Source: Salinilacustrithrix sp003476595
GTDB lineage: Bacteria; Actinomycetota; Acidimicrobiia; Acidimicrobiales; Salinilacustritrichaceae
Assembly: GCA_963972525.1 (NCBI GenBank)
Contig: CAXAUZ010000006.1
Span: 130,670-194,669, forward strand
DNA length: 64,000 bases
Direction: 5' to 3'
The notes below the pieces were generated by a model. The model was not told the origin of the DNA. It worked only from the letters and a program-made list of their open reading frames with translations, and did no database searches. Below are positions 25,799-34,637 of this stretch, piece after piece. The first letter of the stretch is position 1; each line of letters begins with the position of its first letter. The translations under genes were made by a program, and so were the position numbers.

Positions 25799-27561
25799 CC
25801 TCGACCGCAGAGGCGACCTCCTTCGTCGCCGCCCCGTCCACTCCCGTCCTCGAATGCCGCGGCATCGACGTCGCCTACGGGCCGGTCCAGGTGCTCTTCG
25901 ACGTGGACCTCACCGTTCATCCCGGTGAGATCGTCGCCCTGCTCGGCACGAACGGCGCGGGCAAGTCGACGTTGCTCAAGGCTATCTCCGGGCTGGTGCG
26001 ACCCAAGAGCGGCACGGTCACCTTCGACGGCGAGGAGATCACCGGCGAGGCAGCGCACCTCACGGCCGCTCGCGGTCTGGTGCAGATGCCCGGCGGCAAG
26101 GGCGTGTTCCCCACGCTGTCGGTCAAGGACAACCTGCGCCTCTCGTGCTGGCTCTTCCGTGACGACGCCGAGCGGGTGGACGCAAAGGTGGCCGAGGTCC
26201 TCGACCTGTTCCCCCGCCTGAAGGACCGGTACTCGAACCTGGCGGGAGACATGTCCGGCGGCGAGCAGCAGATGCTGACCCTCGGCATGGCGCTCGTCAA
26301 CGAACCGAAGCTGTTGATGATCGACGAGCTGTCCCTCGGGCTGGCGCCCACCATCGTGGGCGACCTCATCGAGGTCGTGCACGACATCAACCGCATGGGC
26401 GTGACCATCATCGTCGTCGAGCAGTCCATCAACGTCGCGCTCACGTTGGCCCGGCGCGCCGTGTTCATGGAGAAGGGCGAGTTCCGCTTCACGGGTCCGA
26501 CCTCGGCCCTGCTCGAGCGGCCCGACATCCTCCGGTCCGTCTTCATCGCAGGTAGCTCCGTGGACGATGCCGATGGCGGAGACGTGCCCGCCGCAGCGGC
26601 AGCCACGCCGACGGAAGCGCCCCGCGAGGCCCCGGGGCCCGACGCGCCGGCGGTCCTGCGCTGCGCGGGGGTCGTGAAGCGCTTCGGCGGCATCAATGCC
26701 ATCGACGGCATCGACCTCCACCTCCGGGAGGGCGAGGTGCTCGGCCTCATCGGACAGAACGGTGCCGGCAAGACCACGCTCTTCGACTGCATCTCGGGCT
26801 ACCACCGCGTCGACGGCGGGCGCATCGAGCTCCACGGGACCGACGTCACCGCATGGGAGCCGCACGAGCGAGCCTTGTACCAGCTGGGGCGGTCGTTCCA
26901 GGAGGCGATGCTGTACCCGACGCTCACCGTGCGGGAGACGATCGCCACGGCGCTCGAGCGGCACCTCGACAACCGCGACATCGTCGCGGCCGCCCTCGCT
27001 GCGCCGGCGTCGTACGACAGCGAGATCCAGGCGTGGCGTCGGGTGGAGGAGCTGATCGAGATGATGAACCTCGGCGCCTTCCGCGACAAGCTCGTCGGGG
27101 AGCTGTCCACGGGGTCGCGGCGGATCGTCGAGCTGGCCTGCCTGCTCGCCCAGGAACCGAGCGTGCTCCTGCTCGACGAGCCCTCGGGCGGCGTCGCCCA
27201 GAAGGAGACCGAAGCGCTCGGCCCGCTGCTGCGCCAGGTCCAGGAGCTGACCGCGTGCTCGATCATGATCATCGAGCACGACATGCCGCTCCTGACCTCG
27301 CTGTGCGACCGCATGTACTGCCTCGAGCTCGGCGACGTCATCGCCGAGGGCACGCCGGCGGAGGTGCTCGAGCACCCGCGTGTCATCGAGTCCTACCTCG
27401 GAGAGAACGATGCTGCGATCAACCGATCGGGCGGCCACCGGCCGCCGGCTGCCGAGACGCCGTCGTCGTCGGTTGCGGCGGCGATGTCTGACAACGATGC
27501 AGTGCGGAAGAGCCCGCCGTCCAGACCGCGGCGGCGTCGCGGGCCTCTCCAGGGCAGGTAG
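25795..27561 (+). CDS. fused LivF-LivG ABC transporter ATPase
   Basis: A 588-residue protein with two ABC ATPase domains. Domain 1 is LivF-like: Walker A GTNGAGKS at 51-58 and signature MSGGEQQ near 153. Domain 2 is LivG-like: Walker A GQNGAGKT at 320-327 and Walker B LLLLDEPSGG, but its signature is LSTGSRR near 437 instead of LSGGQ. An Ala/Pro linker joins the domains and a basic tail ends the protein. The start overlaps the permease stop by 4 nt. It should pair with the fused permease as a two-polypeptide transporter. The altered second signature may make one ATP site weak. Confidence 0.92.
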   Translation: MTSTAEATSFVAAPSTPVLECRGIDVAYGPVQVLFDVDLTVHPGEIVALLGTNGAGKSTLLKAISGLVRPKSGTVTFDGEEITGEAAHLTAARGLVQMPGGKGVFPTLSVKDNLRLSCWLFRDDAERVDAKVAEVLDLFPRLKDRYSNLAGDMSGGEQQMLTLGMALVNEPKLLMIDELSLGLAPTIVGDLIEVVHDINRMGVTIIVVEQSINVALTLARRAVFMEKGEFRFTGPTSALLERPDILRSVFIAGSSVDDADGGDVPAAAAATPTEAPREAPGPDAPAVLRCAGVVKRFGGINAIDGIDLHLREGEVLGLIGQNGAGKTTLFDCISGYHRVDGGRIELHGTDVTAWEPHERALYQLGRSFQEAMLYPTLTVRETIATALERHLDNRDIVAAALAAPASYDSEIQAWRRVEELIEMMNLGAFRDKLVGELSTGSRRIVELACLLAQEPSVLLLDEPSGGVAQKETEALGPLLRQVQELTACSIMIIEHDMPLLTSLCDRMYCLELGDVIAEGTPAEVLEHPRVIESYLGENDAAINRSGGHRPPAAETPSSSVAAAMSDNDAVRKSPPSRPRRRRGPLQGR

Positions 27562-27661
27562 ACGCCGAATCGGATGCCGTCAGGGCGAGCGGTGCACTGC
27601 GGTTCCTTCGTGTCTCACGACGGTCAACGTCGGGCATGGCTGGTTCGGGCAAGATCGAACC

Positions 27662-28225
27662 ATGCGTCCCGTACCGGAAGACATGGCGGTCAAGCTCGAG
27701 GCTGCAGCCAATTCCCTCGGAGCCTCCTTCGATGACGTGCGGATCGATGAGATCGCTGAACTCAGCGGCATCCCTCGGGCCACGCTCTACTACGACTTTC
27801 GGGGCAAGGACGAGATCCTCGCTTCTCTGTTGCGTTCTGCACTGGCTGACCTTGTGGCGGCGGCGGCGCATGCGGTGGGTGGCCCCGGTGATGCGGCAGA
27901 GCGCCTCAGCGATTTGATCGCAGCGCAACTCGGTCACCTCGGAGGTCGCCCGGGAACGAGTCGGCTGCTCATCGCCAGTCTGGGAAAGGCGGGCCGACTC
28001 CCGGAAATCGCAGCCCAGCTCGACGCTGGCTTCCACGGTCCTGTGCGCAAGCTCCTCCGTGAGGGCGTGGATGACGGTTCGCCACGCGATGTCGGTGCCC
28101 CGGAAGTCGCCGCCGGTTGGGGTTGTGAAGGTGAGCTCGAACTCGACGGGGGTGAGTTTGCCGAGACCGCGTTGTCGGCGTCGCCGGTTGTAGGTGTGCT
28201 CGATCCACCGTGGATGACCTCGTAG
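27662..28225 (+). pseudogene. TetR-family regulator truncated by the IS3 insertion
   Basis: The first ~145 codons (27662-28095) encode a TetR protein with an HTH around residues 20-60 (VRIDEIAELSGIPRATLYYDF) and part of the ligand domain. At 28096 the reading frame enters the IS element and runs 43 codons through it to a stop at 28225, replacing the native C-terminus. No continuation is seen past the element at 29312. ATG 27662 has CAAGAT 6 nt upstream. DNA binding might survive, but the ligand domain is incomplete. The former target could be the fused Liv operon just upstream (inference). Confidence 0.75.
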
Positions 28226-28971
28226 CGCAGTTCGCTGCGGGTGCGCCATCGCTGGCGGTCGAGGACGTTCTTTTTGGAGCAGCGCGAAGCACGATTCCAT
28301 GGCAGCGTTGTCGCCGGCTGAGGCGACTCGGCCCATCGACCCGGTGAGCCCAGCCGCGGCGAGGACGCTGCGGAAGGTTCGACCTGGCTGCCGCGGTCGC
28401 TGTGGACCACAACGGTTCCGGCGGGTTGGCGTCGTGCGATCGCGGCCCGGAGGGCGGAGACGGCGAGTTGTGCGGTCATGCGTTCGTCGATGGAGTAGCC
28501 GACGATCCGGTTGGAGGACACGTCCTTGATCGCGCAGACGTAGAGCTTCCCTTCGCCCGTGGGGTGCTCGGTGATGTCGGTCAGCCACACCTCGTCGGGC
28601 CGTGCCGCGGTGAAGTTTCGCTGCACCAAGTCGTCAGGGACGGCGGGACCCGGGCGTCTCTTGCCGATCCGGCCCTTCTTTGTCGTGGTCGACCAGATCC
28701 GGTGCTGACGGCACAGCCGATGCACCCGGCCCTCGCCGACTTGGTGGCCGGCACGCTCGAGCTCATCGGCGATGAACCGGTAGCCGAACTCGGGATCATC
28801 GGCGTGGATGTCGACGATCGCATTGACCAGGTGAGCGTCGTTCCAATCGCGGTCGCAGATCGGCTTGGCTCGCCACTTGTAGAACGCCTGGGTCGAGAAG
28901 CCGAGCACCCCGCAGGTCGACCGCACCGGGATGCCCTCGGCGGCCAGTTCCAGGACCAGCGGGAACGTCAT
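28110..28971 (-). pseudogene. IS3-family transposase orfB, frameshifted
   Basis: The ATG at 28971 gives an IS3 OrfB integrase: HTH_21 region, then the rve catalytic core with the first Asp in WLTDITEH and the second in VVHSDRGSQ. Right after the second Asp the frame is lost, with FRSVLAAAGLTGSMG and the catalytic Glu (AAMESCFALLQK) in a second frame. An extra A (CAAAAAG run near 28275) shifts back to NVLDRQRWRT, and a further shift gives WIEHTYNRRRRQRGLG. The native stop is not found. With several breaks inside the DDE core the enzyme is dead. Confidence 0.85.
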
Positions 28972-29251
28972 TTTGGGAGTTGTTCCGCAGCGAAGTAGGC
29001 CGCGGCGCGGCGAAGGATCTCGTTCTCCATCTCGAGCCGGCGCTTCTCGCGGCGCAGCTGCACGAGCTCGTTCTGCTCCGACGAGGTCAGCACATCGCGG
29101 ATGCCGCGTCGACGTCTGCCTGCTGGCACCAACGCCGCACGGACTCGACTGAGATCCCGAAATCGGCGGCGACCTCGGTCTGGGTCAGATCACCGCGGCG
29201 AGCAACCGTGACGACGTCACGCTTGAACTCCGGAGGGAACTTCTCCGGCAT
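28968..29251 (-). pseudogene. IS3-family transposase orfA, frameshifted
   Basis: Starts MPEKFPPEFKRDVV at 29251 with the OrfA helix-turn-helix (TQTEVAADFGISVESVRRW). After QADVD one base seems missing near 29098-29105, so the original frame stops early. The leucine-zipper part (LVQLRREKRRLEMENEILRR) and its end AEQLPK continue in the next frame to the TGA at 28970-28968. It overlaps orfB by 4 nt, as in intact IS3 elements. Confidence 0.8.
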
Positions 29252-29372
29252 GGGGACATCCTTCCCGCCCGGACGCACCGGGCGTACGAGATGTCAACCC
29301 AACCCGGGGCAGACCCCCCGGCACGGGAACGCCTTGTGCAGGGCGGGAATCTAGCGGGCCGCCCGGCGTGGC

Positions 29373-30998
29373 TCAGGGGGTCGGGTACAGGGTCGGGATG
29401 CGCTCGGCCCGGTAGATGATGAGCTCGCGCTCGTCGGCGATCCGCAGATCGAACACGATCCGGCCGCCGGCCTCGGAGTCGTCGGGCACGACCTCGGTGA
29501 TCTGGGCCGTGATGCCGTCGGGCCGGTCGGCGTAGCCGCCGTCGGTGATGAGCACGTTGCCGTTCTCCAGGCGGTCGGCGTCGCCGACGAAGGACGCGAA
29601 GGAGGGCTCGCCGTCGACGGTCGACGTCCGCTGCCACACGACCTCGGCGGTGCCGGCGTCGGGGTCGAGACGGTACTGGATCGCCCGGCTCGTCGGCGGT
29701 GCATCCTCGGGGGCACCGGGCGGGGAGGCCCGGCGGTTGCCGTTGTCGTACAGCAGCAGGGTCCCGTCGTCCTGCCACTCCGGGGCGTGCTGGTACGACG
29801 GGTAGTCCGACGGGTGCTCGACGGCGAAGTCGCCCCCCGGGCCGAAGCGCCACACCAGGTCGCCGGTGGCCCGCTCGATCTGCAGGATGGCGTCGAGGTG
29901 GCGGACCGACACCGTGATGTTGTCCCCGGTCGGGTCGACCACGGCACCGTTGGCGTGGGTCCAGTCCCGGGCCTCGGCGTGGCCCTGGGCCCGGTAGAGC
30001 CAGTTGGGGAAGACGTCGTCGAAGTCGAGGCCGCAGATGTTCTGGTCGCGGGGATCCCCGACCGGGTCGAGGTGATCGGCGAGGGGGTACTCGGCGACGA
30101 CCTCGCCGTCGGAGCCGTACTCGACGACCACATCGACGATGAGCTCGTGGGTGCCGCCACGGTCGGCGTCGTCGTCGCAGGTGCCGGTCGGGATGTCGTC
30201 GTAGGTCCGCAGCTCGGTGCTGAGGGCGAGCAGGGTGCCCTCGTCGGTCATCCCGACCTCGTGGTGCATGGAGTCGGTGGCGACCTCCACGGTGTCGTCG
30301 CCGATGACCTGACGGCCGTGCTCGTCGAGCAGCAGCGGCCCGGTGATGATGTCGCCGCCCCACTCCTCGAGGGTCCGTCCGAACAGGTCGATCCGACGGG
30401 CGCCCGTGTCGTTGTACTCGTGCAGGATCGTGCCGTCGTCGAGCATTCTGGCATCGCCGACCGGGTGGTTCGACCGGTGGTACCAGACGACCTCGCCCGC
30501 CGCGTCGACGATGAGCAGCATCCCCGCCACCGGGTCGTCTCCGGGGTCGTCCCCCTCGGCGCCGAGGAGGTTGAACATGGTGAGGCCGTCGCTCATGTCG
30601 GCGACCTCGGCGGTGGCGATGTCCAGCGTCGGGATGTCGTCGGGCACGCGGCCGGTGCGCAGGTCGAGGCGCACCTCCTCGTCGCCGTCGCGGACCGTGA
30701 TGACGTAGTCCTGCTCGGCTCGCAACCCGGCCACGGGCAGCTCGTGGCGGGTGGCGGCACCGGTCACCGGGATGGTGAAGCTGCGTTCGTCGCCCGTGAC
30801 CTCGATCACCGGGGCGGTCGGCTCGTCGTGCTCGACCACCAGGCGACCGACCAGCTCGTGGCCCGGCTCCAGCGAGACCTCCGCGGTCAGCGCATCGGCG
30901 ATCGGCGCGGCGCCGGCGTCAGCCTCGTCGGGGTCCGCCTCGCTGCAGGCGGCGACCGCGAGGGTGCCGGTCATGAGCAGTGCGAGGATCCGCCGCAT
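29373..30998 (-). CDS. arylsulfotransferase (ASST)-like lipoprotein
   Basis: A 541-residue exported lipoprotein with a signal peptide and lipobox LAVAAC, lipidated at Cys18. The first ~115 residues after it are a beta-sandwich-like region. The rest matches the arylsulfotransferase/beta-propeller family: repeated blades such as LIVDAAGEVVWYHRS, LDDGTILHEYND, ERATGDLVWRFGPGGD and LENGNVLITDGG. ATG 30998 is chosen over an upstream in-frame start because the signal peptide begins there, and a CACACT hexamer lies 6 nt upstream. It is extracellular and membrane-anchored. Sulfotransferase activity is not certain because propeller proteins of this type often lack it. Confidence 0.82.
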   Translation of the reverse strand: MRRILALLMTGTLAVAACSEADPDEADAGAAPIADALTAEVSLEPGHELVGRLVVEHDEPTAPVIEVTGDERSFTIPVTGAATRHELPVAGLRAEQDYVITVRDGDEEVRLDLRTGRVPDDIPTLDIATAEVADMSDGLTMFNLLGAEGDDPGDDPVAGMLLIVDAAGEVVWYHRSNHPVGDARMLDDGTILHEYNDTGARRIDLFGRTLEEWGGDIITGPLLLDEHGRQVIGDDTVEVATDSMHHEVGMTDEGTLLALSTELRTYDDIPTGTCDDDADRGGTHELIVDVVVEYGSDGEVVAEYPLADHLDPVGDPRDQNICGLDFDDVFPNWLYRAQGHAEARDWTHANGAVVDPTGDNITVSVRHLDAILQIERATGDLVWRFGPGGDFAVEHPSDYPSYQHAPEWQDDGTLLLYDNGNRRASPPGAPEDAPPTSRAIQYRLDPDAGTAEVVWQRTSTVDGEPSFASFVGDADRLENGNVLITDGGYADRPDGITAQITEVVPDDSEAGGRIVFDLRIADERELIIYRAERIPTLYPTP

Positions 30999-31103
30999 GG
31001 ATCCAGTGTGGCTGCCGGCCGGTGCGCCACAGGAGGCGGCTCGGGCTCGGCGACGACCACGCGAAGTGGCCGATGCTTGATCCACCGTGGCCCGGGACGC
31101 ACC

Positions 31104-31379
31104 ATGGTGGGGATGCCCCTGACCGACCTCACGCCGACGGAGCAGTCGATCCTGGACTTCGAGCGGGCCTGGTGGCAGTCACCGGGGCCCAAGGGCGCTG
31201 CGATCCGCACCCAGCTCCAGATGTCTCCCTCGGCGTACTACCGGCGACTCGACGCCGTGATCGACCACCCCGACGCGCTGGACCTGGACCCCCTCCTCGT
31301 CCGTCGCCTGCGCCGGGCCCGGGCCGATCGCCGTCGACGTCGTTACGTCGGTCCGACCCGCCGCCGGAGGCTCCGATGA
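31104..31379 (+). CDS. DUF3263 family protein
   Basis: A 91-residue actinobacterial DUF3263 protein. The diagnostic core is LTPTEQSILDFERAWW followed by QMSPSAYYRRLDAVIDHPDAL, a compact helical, probably HTH-like domain. The C-terminus is very Arg-rich (RRRRRYVG...RRRRL). It overlaps the LytR_C gene by 4 nt (ATGA), a pairing common in actinobacteria. ATG 31113 is an alternative start (88 residues). DNA binding is suggested by charge and fold but unproven. Confidence 0.88.
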   Translation: MVGMPLTDLTPTEQSILDFERAWWQSPGPKGAAIRTQLQMSPSAYYRRLDAVIDHPDALDLDPLLVRRLRRARADRRRRRYVGPTRRRRLR

Positions 31380-31942
31380 GCGAACAGTCCGAGCAGCCGC
31401 GGCGACGCCGTCGGCAGCCACCCCCCAAGGCCCCCGCCGCCCAGGGCTCCGTCGTGCGCGGCGCGGTGCTCGTGGTCGTCGCCGTCGTCATCGGCGTGCT
31501 GCTGCTGCGGGACGACGATGCCGCCACCACGCAGGTCGCGGTCGGCTCCGACACCGCGGGCCAGGTCGACGACACCGACGGGAGCGACGCCGGCGACGAG
31601 GATCCCGACGCCGCCACCACCACCACGACCGAGGCGCCGCGCCCTGCTGCCGAGGTGAAGGTCCTCGTTGCCAACGGCTCGGGTGTGAACGGCGCCGCCG
31701 GCGGGGCCACCGACGCCCTCGAGGCCCTCGGCTACGTCACCGGGACCCCGGCCAACGCCGAGCGCGTGCCCTCGACCGTCGTGTACTACACCACCGGGTT
31801 CGAGGCGGAGGCCGAAGCCCTCGCCGCCGCCATCGGCGCACCGGAGGGTTCGGTCACGCCGATGCCCGCCGTCGCACCGGTCGACGACCTGCAGCTGGCC
31901 AACGTGCTCGTGCACCTCGGCCCCGACCTCGCGGCCGGGTAG
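31376..31942 (+). CDS. LytR C-terminal domain (LytR_C) membrane protein
   Basis: A 188-residue protein. A basic, Pro-rich cytoplasmic start (RRRRRQPPPK) is followed by one membrane helix (about residues 29-44), a Thr/Asp-rich linker and an extracellular LytR_C domain (VKVLVANGSGVNGAAGGATDAL... through QLANVLVHLG). It is co-translated with DUF3263. LytR_C domains occur with cell-wall glycopolymer ligases, but this protein lacks the catalytic LCP domain, so it is probably a wall-associated accessory factor. Confidence 0.88.
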   Translation: MSEQSEQPRRRRRQPPPKAPAAQGSVVRGAVLVVVAVVIGVLLLRDDDAATTQVAVGSDTAGQVDDTDGSDAGDEDPDAATTTTTEAPRPAAEVKVLVANGSGVNGAAGGATDALEALGYVTGTPANAERVPSTVVYYTTGFEAEAEALAAAIGAPEGSVTPMPAVAPVDDLQLANVLVHLGPDLAAG

Positions 31943-31965
31943 CGCCCCGGAGAGCAGGCCAGGGG

Positions 31966-32784
31966 TCAGGCCGGTGTCACCGGCCCGCTGAGCCGGCGCG
32001 TGCGGATGACGATCCGGTAGTCGATGTCGGCGCGCAGCGGCTCGGCATCGACGCCGGCCGGCGGTTCGGCGATGACCTCAACGGTGCCCTCGGTGACGGT
32101 TCGATCGCGGTTCATGGCACCGTCCCCGAGGTCGTAGGCGGTCTCCGAGGTCGTGCGCTGCGTCCCGATCAGGCGCACCCGGCCGTCCTCGGTGTCGATG
32201 ATGGTGCGGACCGGCACGTCGAGCTCGACCACGGCCACGGCGACCTCGCGGCCGTCCTCCACGCCGAGGGAGTCGATGCGGCCGCGGCCCTGCACCACCA
32301 CTGGCCGGGACAGCCCGTCCAGGCTGACCTCACGGAGGATCTCCCACCGGTCGCCGGGCTCCAGCGGGCCCGTCGGCGGGCTGGCGATGTCGGCCGGGAG
32401 GTCCATGGCGACGTCCAGGCCCAGGGCCTCGGCCGGCACCCCCTCGACCAGGTCGATGGCCGTCAGCCGGCTGGCGCGGTCGAGGCGGACGTCGACCGTG
32501 CGGGGCGCGGCGTCGTCGCGCTGCAGCGCGACCCGGACCAGGACCTCGTCGTCGGTCACGGCCTGCACGGTCTGGGTGGCGTCGAGGGTGGCGTCGTCGT
32601 CCTCGTCGGTGGTCACGCCGTCGACGGTGCGGACCACCTCGGTCTCGATGTCGGCGCGGAAGCGGTGGACGTCGCCGACCTCGGGTTCGAAGCGCACCGC
32701 CACGGTGTGCTCCTCGCACGCGGCGAGGGTCAGCACCAGGGTGCTGGCCGCAGCGGCGCGTCGGAGGCGGCGGGACGGGATCAC
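31966..32784 (-). CDS. lipoprotein of unknown function
   Basis: A 272-residue secreted lipoprotein: basic start (PSRRLRRAAAA), hydrophobic LVLTL, lipobox LAAC with Cys23. The mature part is beta-rich and acidic, with no catalytic motif I recognise. It may belong with DUF6263-type actinobacterial lipoproteins (low confidence). GTG 32784 has CACACT 6 nt upstream, back to back with the trehalose-phosphatase promoter. Confidence 0.75.
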   Translation of the reverse strand: MIPSRRLRRAAAASTLVLTLAACEEHTVAVRFEPEVGDVHRFRADIETEVVRTVDGVTTDEDDDATLDATQTVQAVTDDEVLVRVALQRDDAAPRTVDVRLDRASRLTAIDLVEGVPAEALGLDVAMDLPADIASPPTGPLEPGDRWEILREVSLDGLSRPVVVQGRGRIDSLGVEDGREVAVAVVELDVPVRTIIDTEDGRVRLIGTQRTTSETAYDLGDGAMNRDRTVTEGTVEVIAEPPAGVDAEPLRADIDYRIVIRTRRLSGPVTPA

Positions 32785-32811
32785 GGGCGCAGTGTGACAG
32801 AGGAGGGGAAC

Positions 32812-32817
32812 TACGGT
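32812..32817 (+). promoter_or_regulatory. leaderless -10 hexamer of the trehalose-phosphatase gene
   Basis: TACGGT, 6 nt before GTG 32824. A diverging CACACT hexamer for the lipoprotein gene lies 16 nt to its left, giving a compact divergent promoter. Confidence 0.5.
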
Positions 32818-32823
32818 CGGACC

Positions 32824-33612
32824 GTGCCCGACGCCCGCGAACACCCGCTCACCGGCCGCCGCGCTGAGGAGCACCTGCGGGCTGTGGTGGGCGCCGAGCC
32901 GGCCCGAACGGCGCTGTTCTTCGACTTCGACGGCACCCTCGCCCCGATCGTGGCTGACCCGTCGTCGGCCACGGCGATCGCCGGGGCCGTCGAGCTGCTC
33001 GAGCAGCTCGCCCGCCGCTTCCGCCGCGTCGCCGTCGTCAGCGGCCGGCCCCGGGCCTTCCTGGTCGACCGGGTCGGCGCAGGTGTGGACCTCTCGGGCG
33101 TGTACGGGCTCGAGACCCGCATCGACGGGGTCGACGCGGACCACGACGACGCCCACCGGTGGCGCTCGGTGATCGCCGAGGTGGCGGCGAGCGGCGGGGG
33201 GCTGCCGGCGGGTGTGCTCGTCGAGTCCAAGGGGCTGTCGCTCACCGTGCACTTCCGCGAGGTCCCCGACACCGAGGCCGAGGTCCTGGCCTGGGCAGAG
33301 GACGTCGCCCGCACCGCCGGTCTCGAGGCCCGGGCGGCCAAGCGCTCGGTGGAGCTCCACCCGCCGCTCGCCGTCGACAAGGGCACGTCGGTCCTCGCGC
33401 TCAGCGAGGGGTGCTCGACGGTGGCCTACCTCGGCGACGACCTCGGGGACCTCCCGGCCTTCGCCGCCCTCGATCAGCTCGCCGAGGGGGGCGTCACCAC
33501 CTGCAAGGTCGCCATCGCGTCCGACGAGCTGCACGACGACGTGGCCGCTGCGGCCGACCTGGTCCTGGACGGCCCCCAGGCCGTGCTCGCCGCGCTCGGG
33601 CCGCTGGCCTGA
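32824..33612 (+). CDS. otsB: trehalose-6-phosphate phosphatase
   Basis: A 262-residue HAD-superfamily phosphatase of the OtsB type. Motif I is FFDFDGTLAPI with the nucleophile Asp, motif II is VVSGRP, and motif IV is YLGDDLGDLPAF. A cap domain lies between. It releases trehalose from trehalose-6-phosphate. GTG 32824 has a TACGGT hexamer 6 nt upstream. The glycerate kinase gene starts 2 nt after its stop, so they form one unit. No trehalose-phosphate synthase is seen in the window. Confidence 0.9.
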   Translation: MPDAREHPLTGRRAEEHLRAVVGAEPARTALFFDFDGTLAPIVADPSSATAIAGAVELLEQLARRFRRVAVVSGRPRAFLVDRVGAGVDLSGVYGLETRIDGVDADHDDAHRWRSVIAEVAASGGGLPAGVLVESKGLSLTVHFREVPDTEAEVLAWAEDVARTAGLEARAAKRSVELHPPLAVDKGTSVLALSEGCSTVAYLGDDLGDLPAFAALDQLAEGGVTTCKVAIASDELHDDVAAAADLVLDGPQAVLAALGPLA

Positions 33613-33613
33613 C

Positions 33614-34627
33614 GTGCGGGTCGTCGCCGCACCCGACAAGTTCCGTGGCACGGCGACGGCCGCCGAGGTGGCCGCCGCCGTCGGCCGCGCCGCCCGTGCG
33701 GCGGGGTGGCGCTGCGACGAGATCCCGGTGGCCGACGGCGGCGACGGCCTGCTCGACGTGCTGGGCGGACCGAACCGGACCTCGGTCGTCACCGGGCCGC
33801 TCGGCGATCCGGTGGAGGCCGGGTGGCGCTACGAACGCGGCACGGCGGTCATCGAGATGGCCCGGGCGTCGGGGTTGCTGCTCGCGGGCGGCCCCGAGGG
33901 CAACGACCCGATCGCGGCCGACACCCACGGCACCGGGGAGCTGATCCAGACCGCGGTCGAAGCCGGTGCCACCCGGGTCATCGTCGGTCTGGGCGGGTCG
34001 GCCACGACCGACGGCGGGCTCGGTGCGCTCCGCGCCCTCTACCCCCACCAGCGCCTGCGGGCCGTCGAGCTGCTCGTGGCCTGCGACGTGCGCACCCGCT
34101 TCCTCGACGCGGCCGCGGTGTTCGGCCCCCAGAAGGGCGCCAGTCGGGCCCAGGTGCGCCTGCTCACCAACCGCCTCGCCCGGCTCGCCGACGTGTACCT
34201 CGAGGACCACGGCGTGGACGTGCGGGACCTCCCCGGCGCCGGCGCCGCCGGCGGCCTCGCCGGCGGGCTCGCCGCCATCGGTGCCCAGCTGCTCGACGGC
34301 TTCGCCCTCGTGGCCGACGAGCTCGAGCTCGATCAGGCCGTCGAGGGGGCGGACCTGGTCGTCACGGGCGAGGGCTTCCTCGACGACGCCTCCTTCGAGG
34401 GCAAGGTCGTCGGCGGCGTCGCCGAGCTGGCTGCGGACCTCGGCGTGCCGGTGGTGGCGGTCGTCGGCGAGGAGGTCGACCTCGACTCCGTCCACGCCGC
34501 CGTCCGGGAGTGCGGGATCGCCGAGGTCGTGTCCCTGGTGGAGCGCTTCGGACGGGAGCGCGCCATGTCCGACACCGTGGGCTGCGTCGAGCGGGTGGTC
34601 GCCGACGTGCTGGCCGCCCGGAGCTGA
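33614..34627 (+). CDS. glycerate kinase (GK-I family)
   Basis: A 337-residue glycerate kinase of the GarK/GlxK family. Conserved segments are APDKFRGTATAAEVA at the start, PVADGGDGLLDVL, IVGLGGSATTDGGLGAL, VFGPQKGAS, GAGAAGGLAGGL and VTGEGFLDDASFEGKVVGGVA. It makes 2- or 3-phosphoglycerate from glycerate. It is co-transcribed with otsB and about 2 kb from a GpgS-type enzyme that uses 3-phosphoglycerate. Together they could recycle glucosylglycerate-type solutes, which is inference. Confidence 0.92.
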   Translation: MRVVAAPDKFRGTATAAEVAAAVGRAARAAGWRCDEIPVADGGDGLLDVLGGPNRTSVVTGPLGDPVEAGWRYERGTAVIEMARASGLLLAGGPEGNDPIAADTHGTGELIQTAVEAGATRVIVGLGGSATTDGGLGALRALYPHQRLRAVELLVACDVRTRFLDAAAVFGPQKGASRAQVRLLTNRLARLADVYLEDHGVDVRDLPGAGAAGGLAGGLAAIGAQLLDGFALVADELELDQAVEGADLVVTGEGFLDDASFEGKVVGGVAELAADLGVPVVAVVGEEVDLDSVHAAVRECGIAEVVSLVERFGRERAMSDTVGCVERVVADVLAARS

Positions 34628-34637
34628 GCGGTCCGGC

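Larger units (their letters stand above)
28096..29311 (-). mobile_element. IS3-family insertion sequence, decayed
   Basis: A 1216-bp element bounded by TGCCCCGG at 28096-28103 and its complement CCGGGGCA at 29304-29311, fitting the TG...CA ends of IS3 elements. No clear target duplication remains (CGG on the left, GAC on the right). It holds orfA and orfB on the minus strand with the usual 4-nt overlap, both frameshifted. It interrupts the TetR gene at 27662. The exact ends are my reading of the shared 8-mer and could be off by a few bases. Confidence 0.7.

Noticed and set aside
29787..31379. Long plus-strand frame leading into the DUF3263 gene
   Set aside because: Its first 430 codons are antisense to the arylsulfotransferase-like gene; only the DUF3263 end after 31104 is supported.
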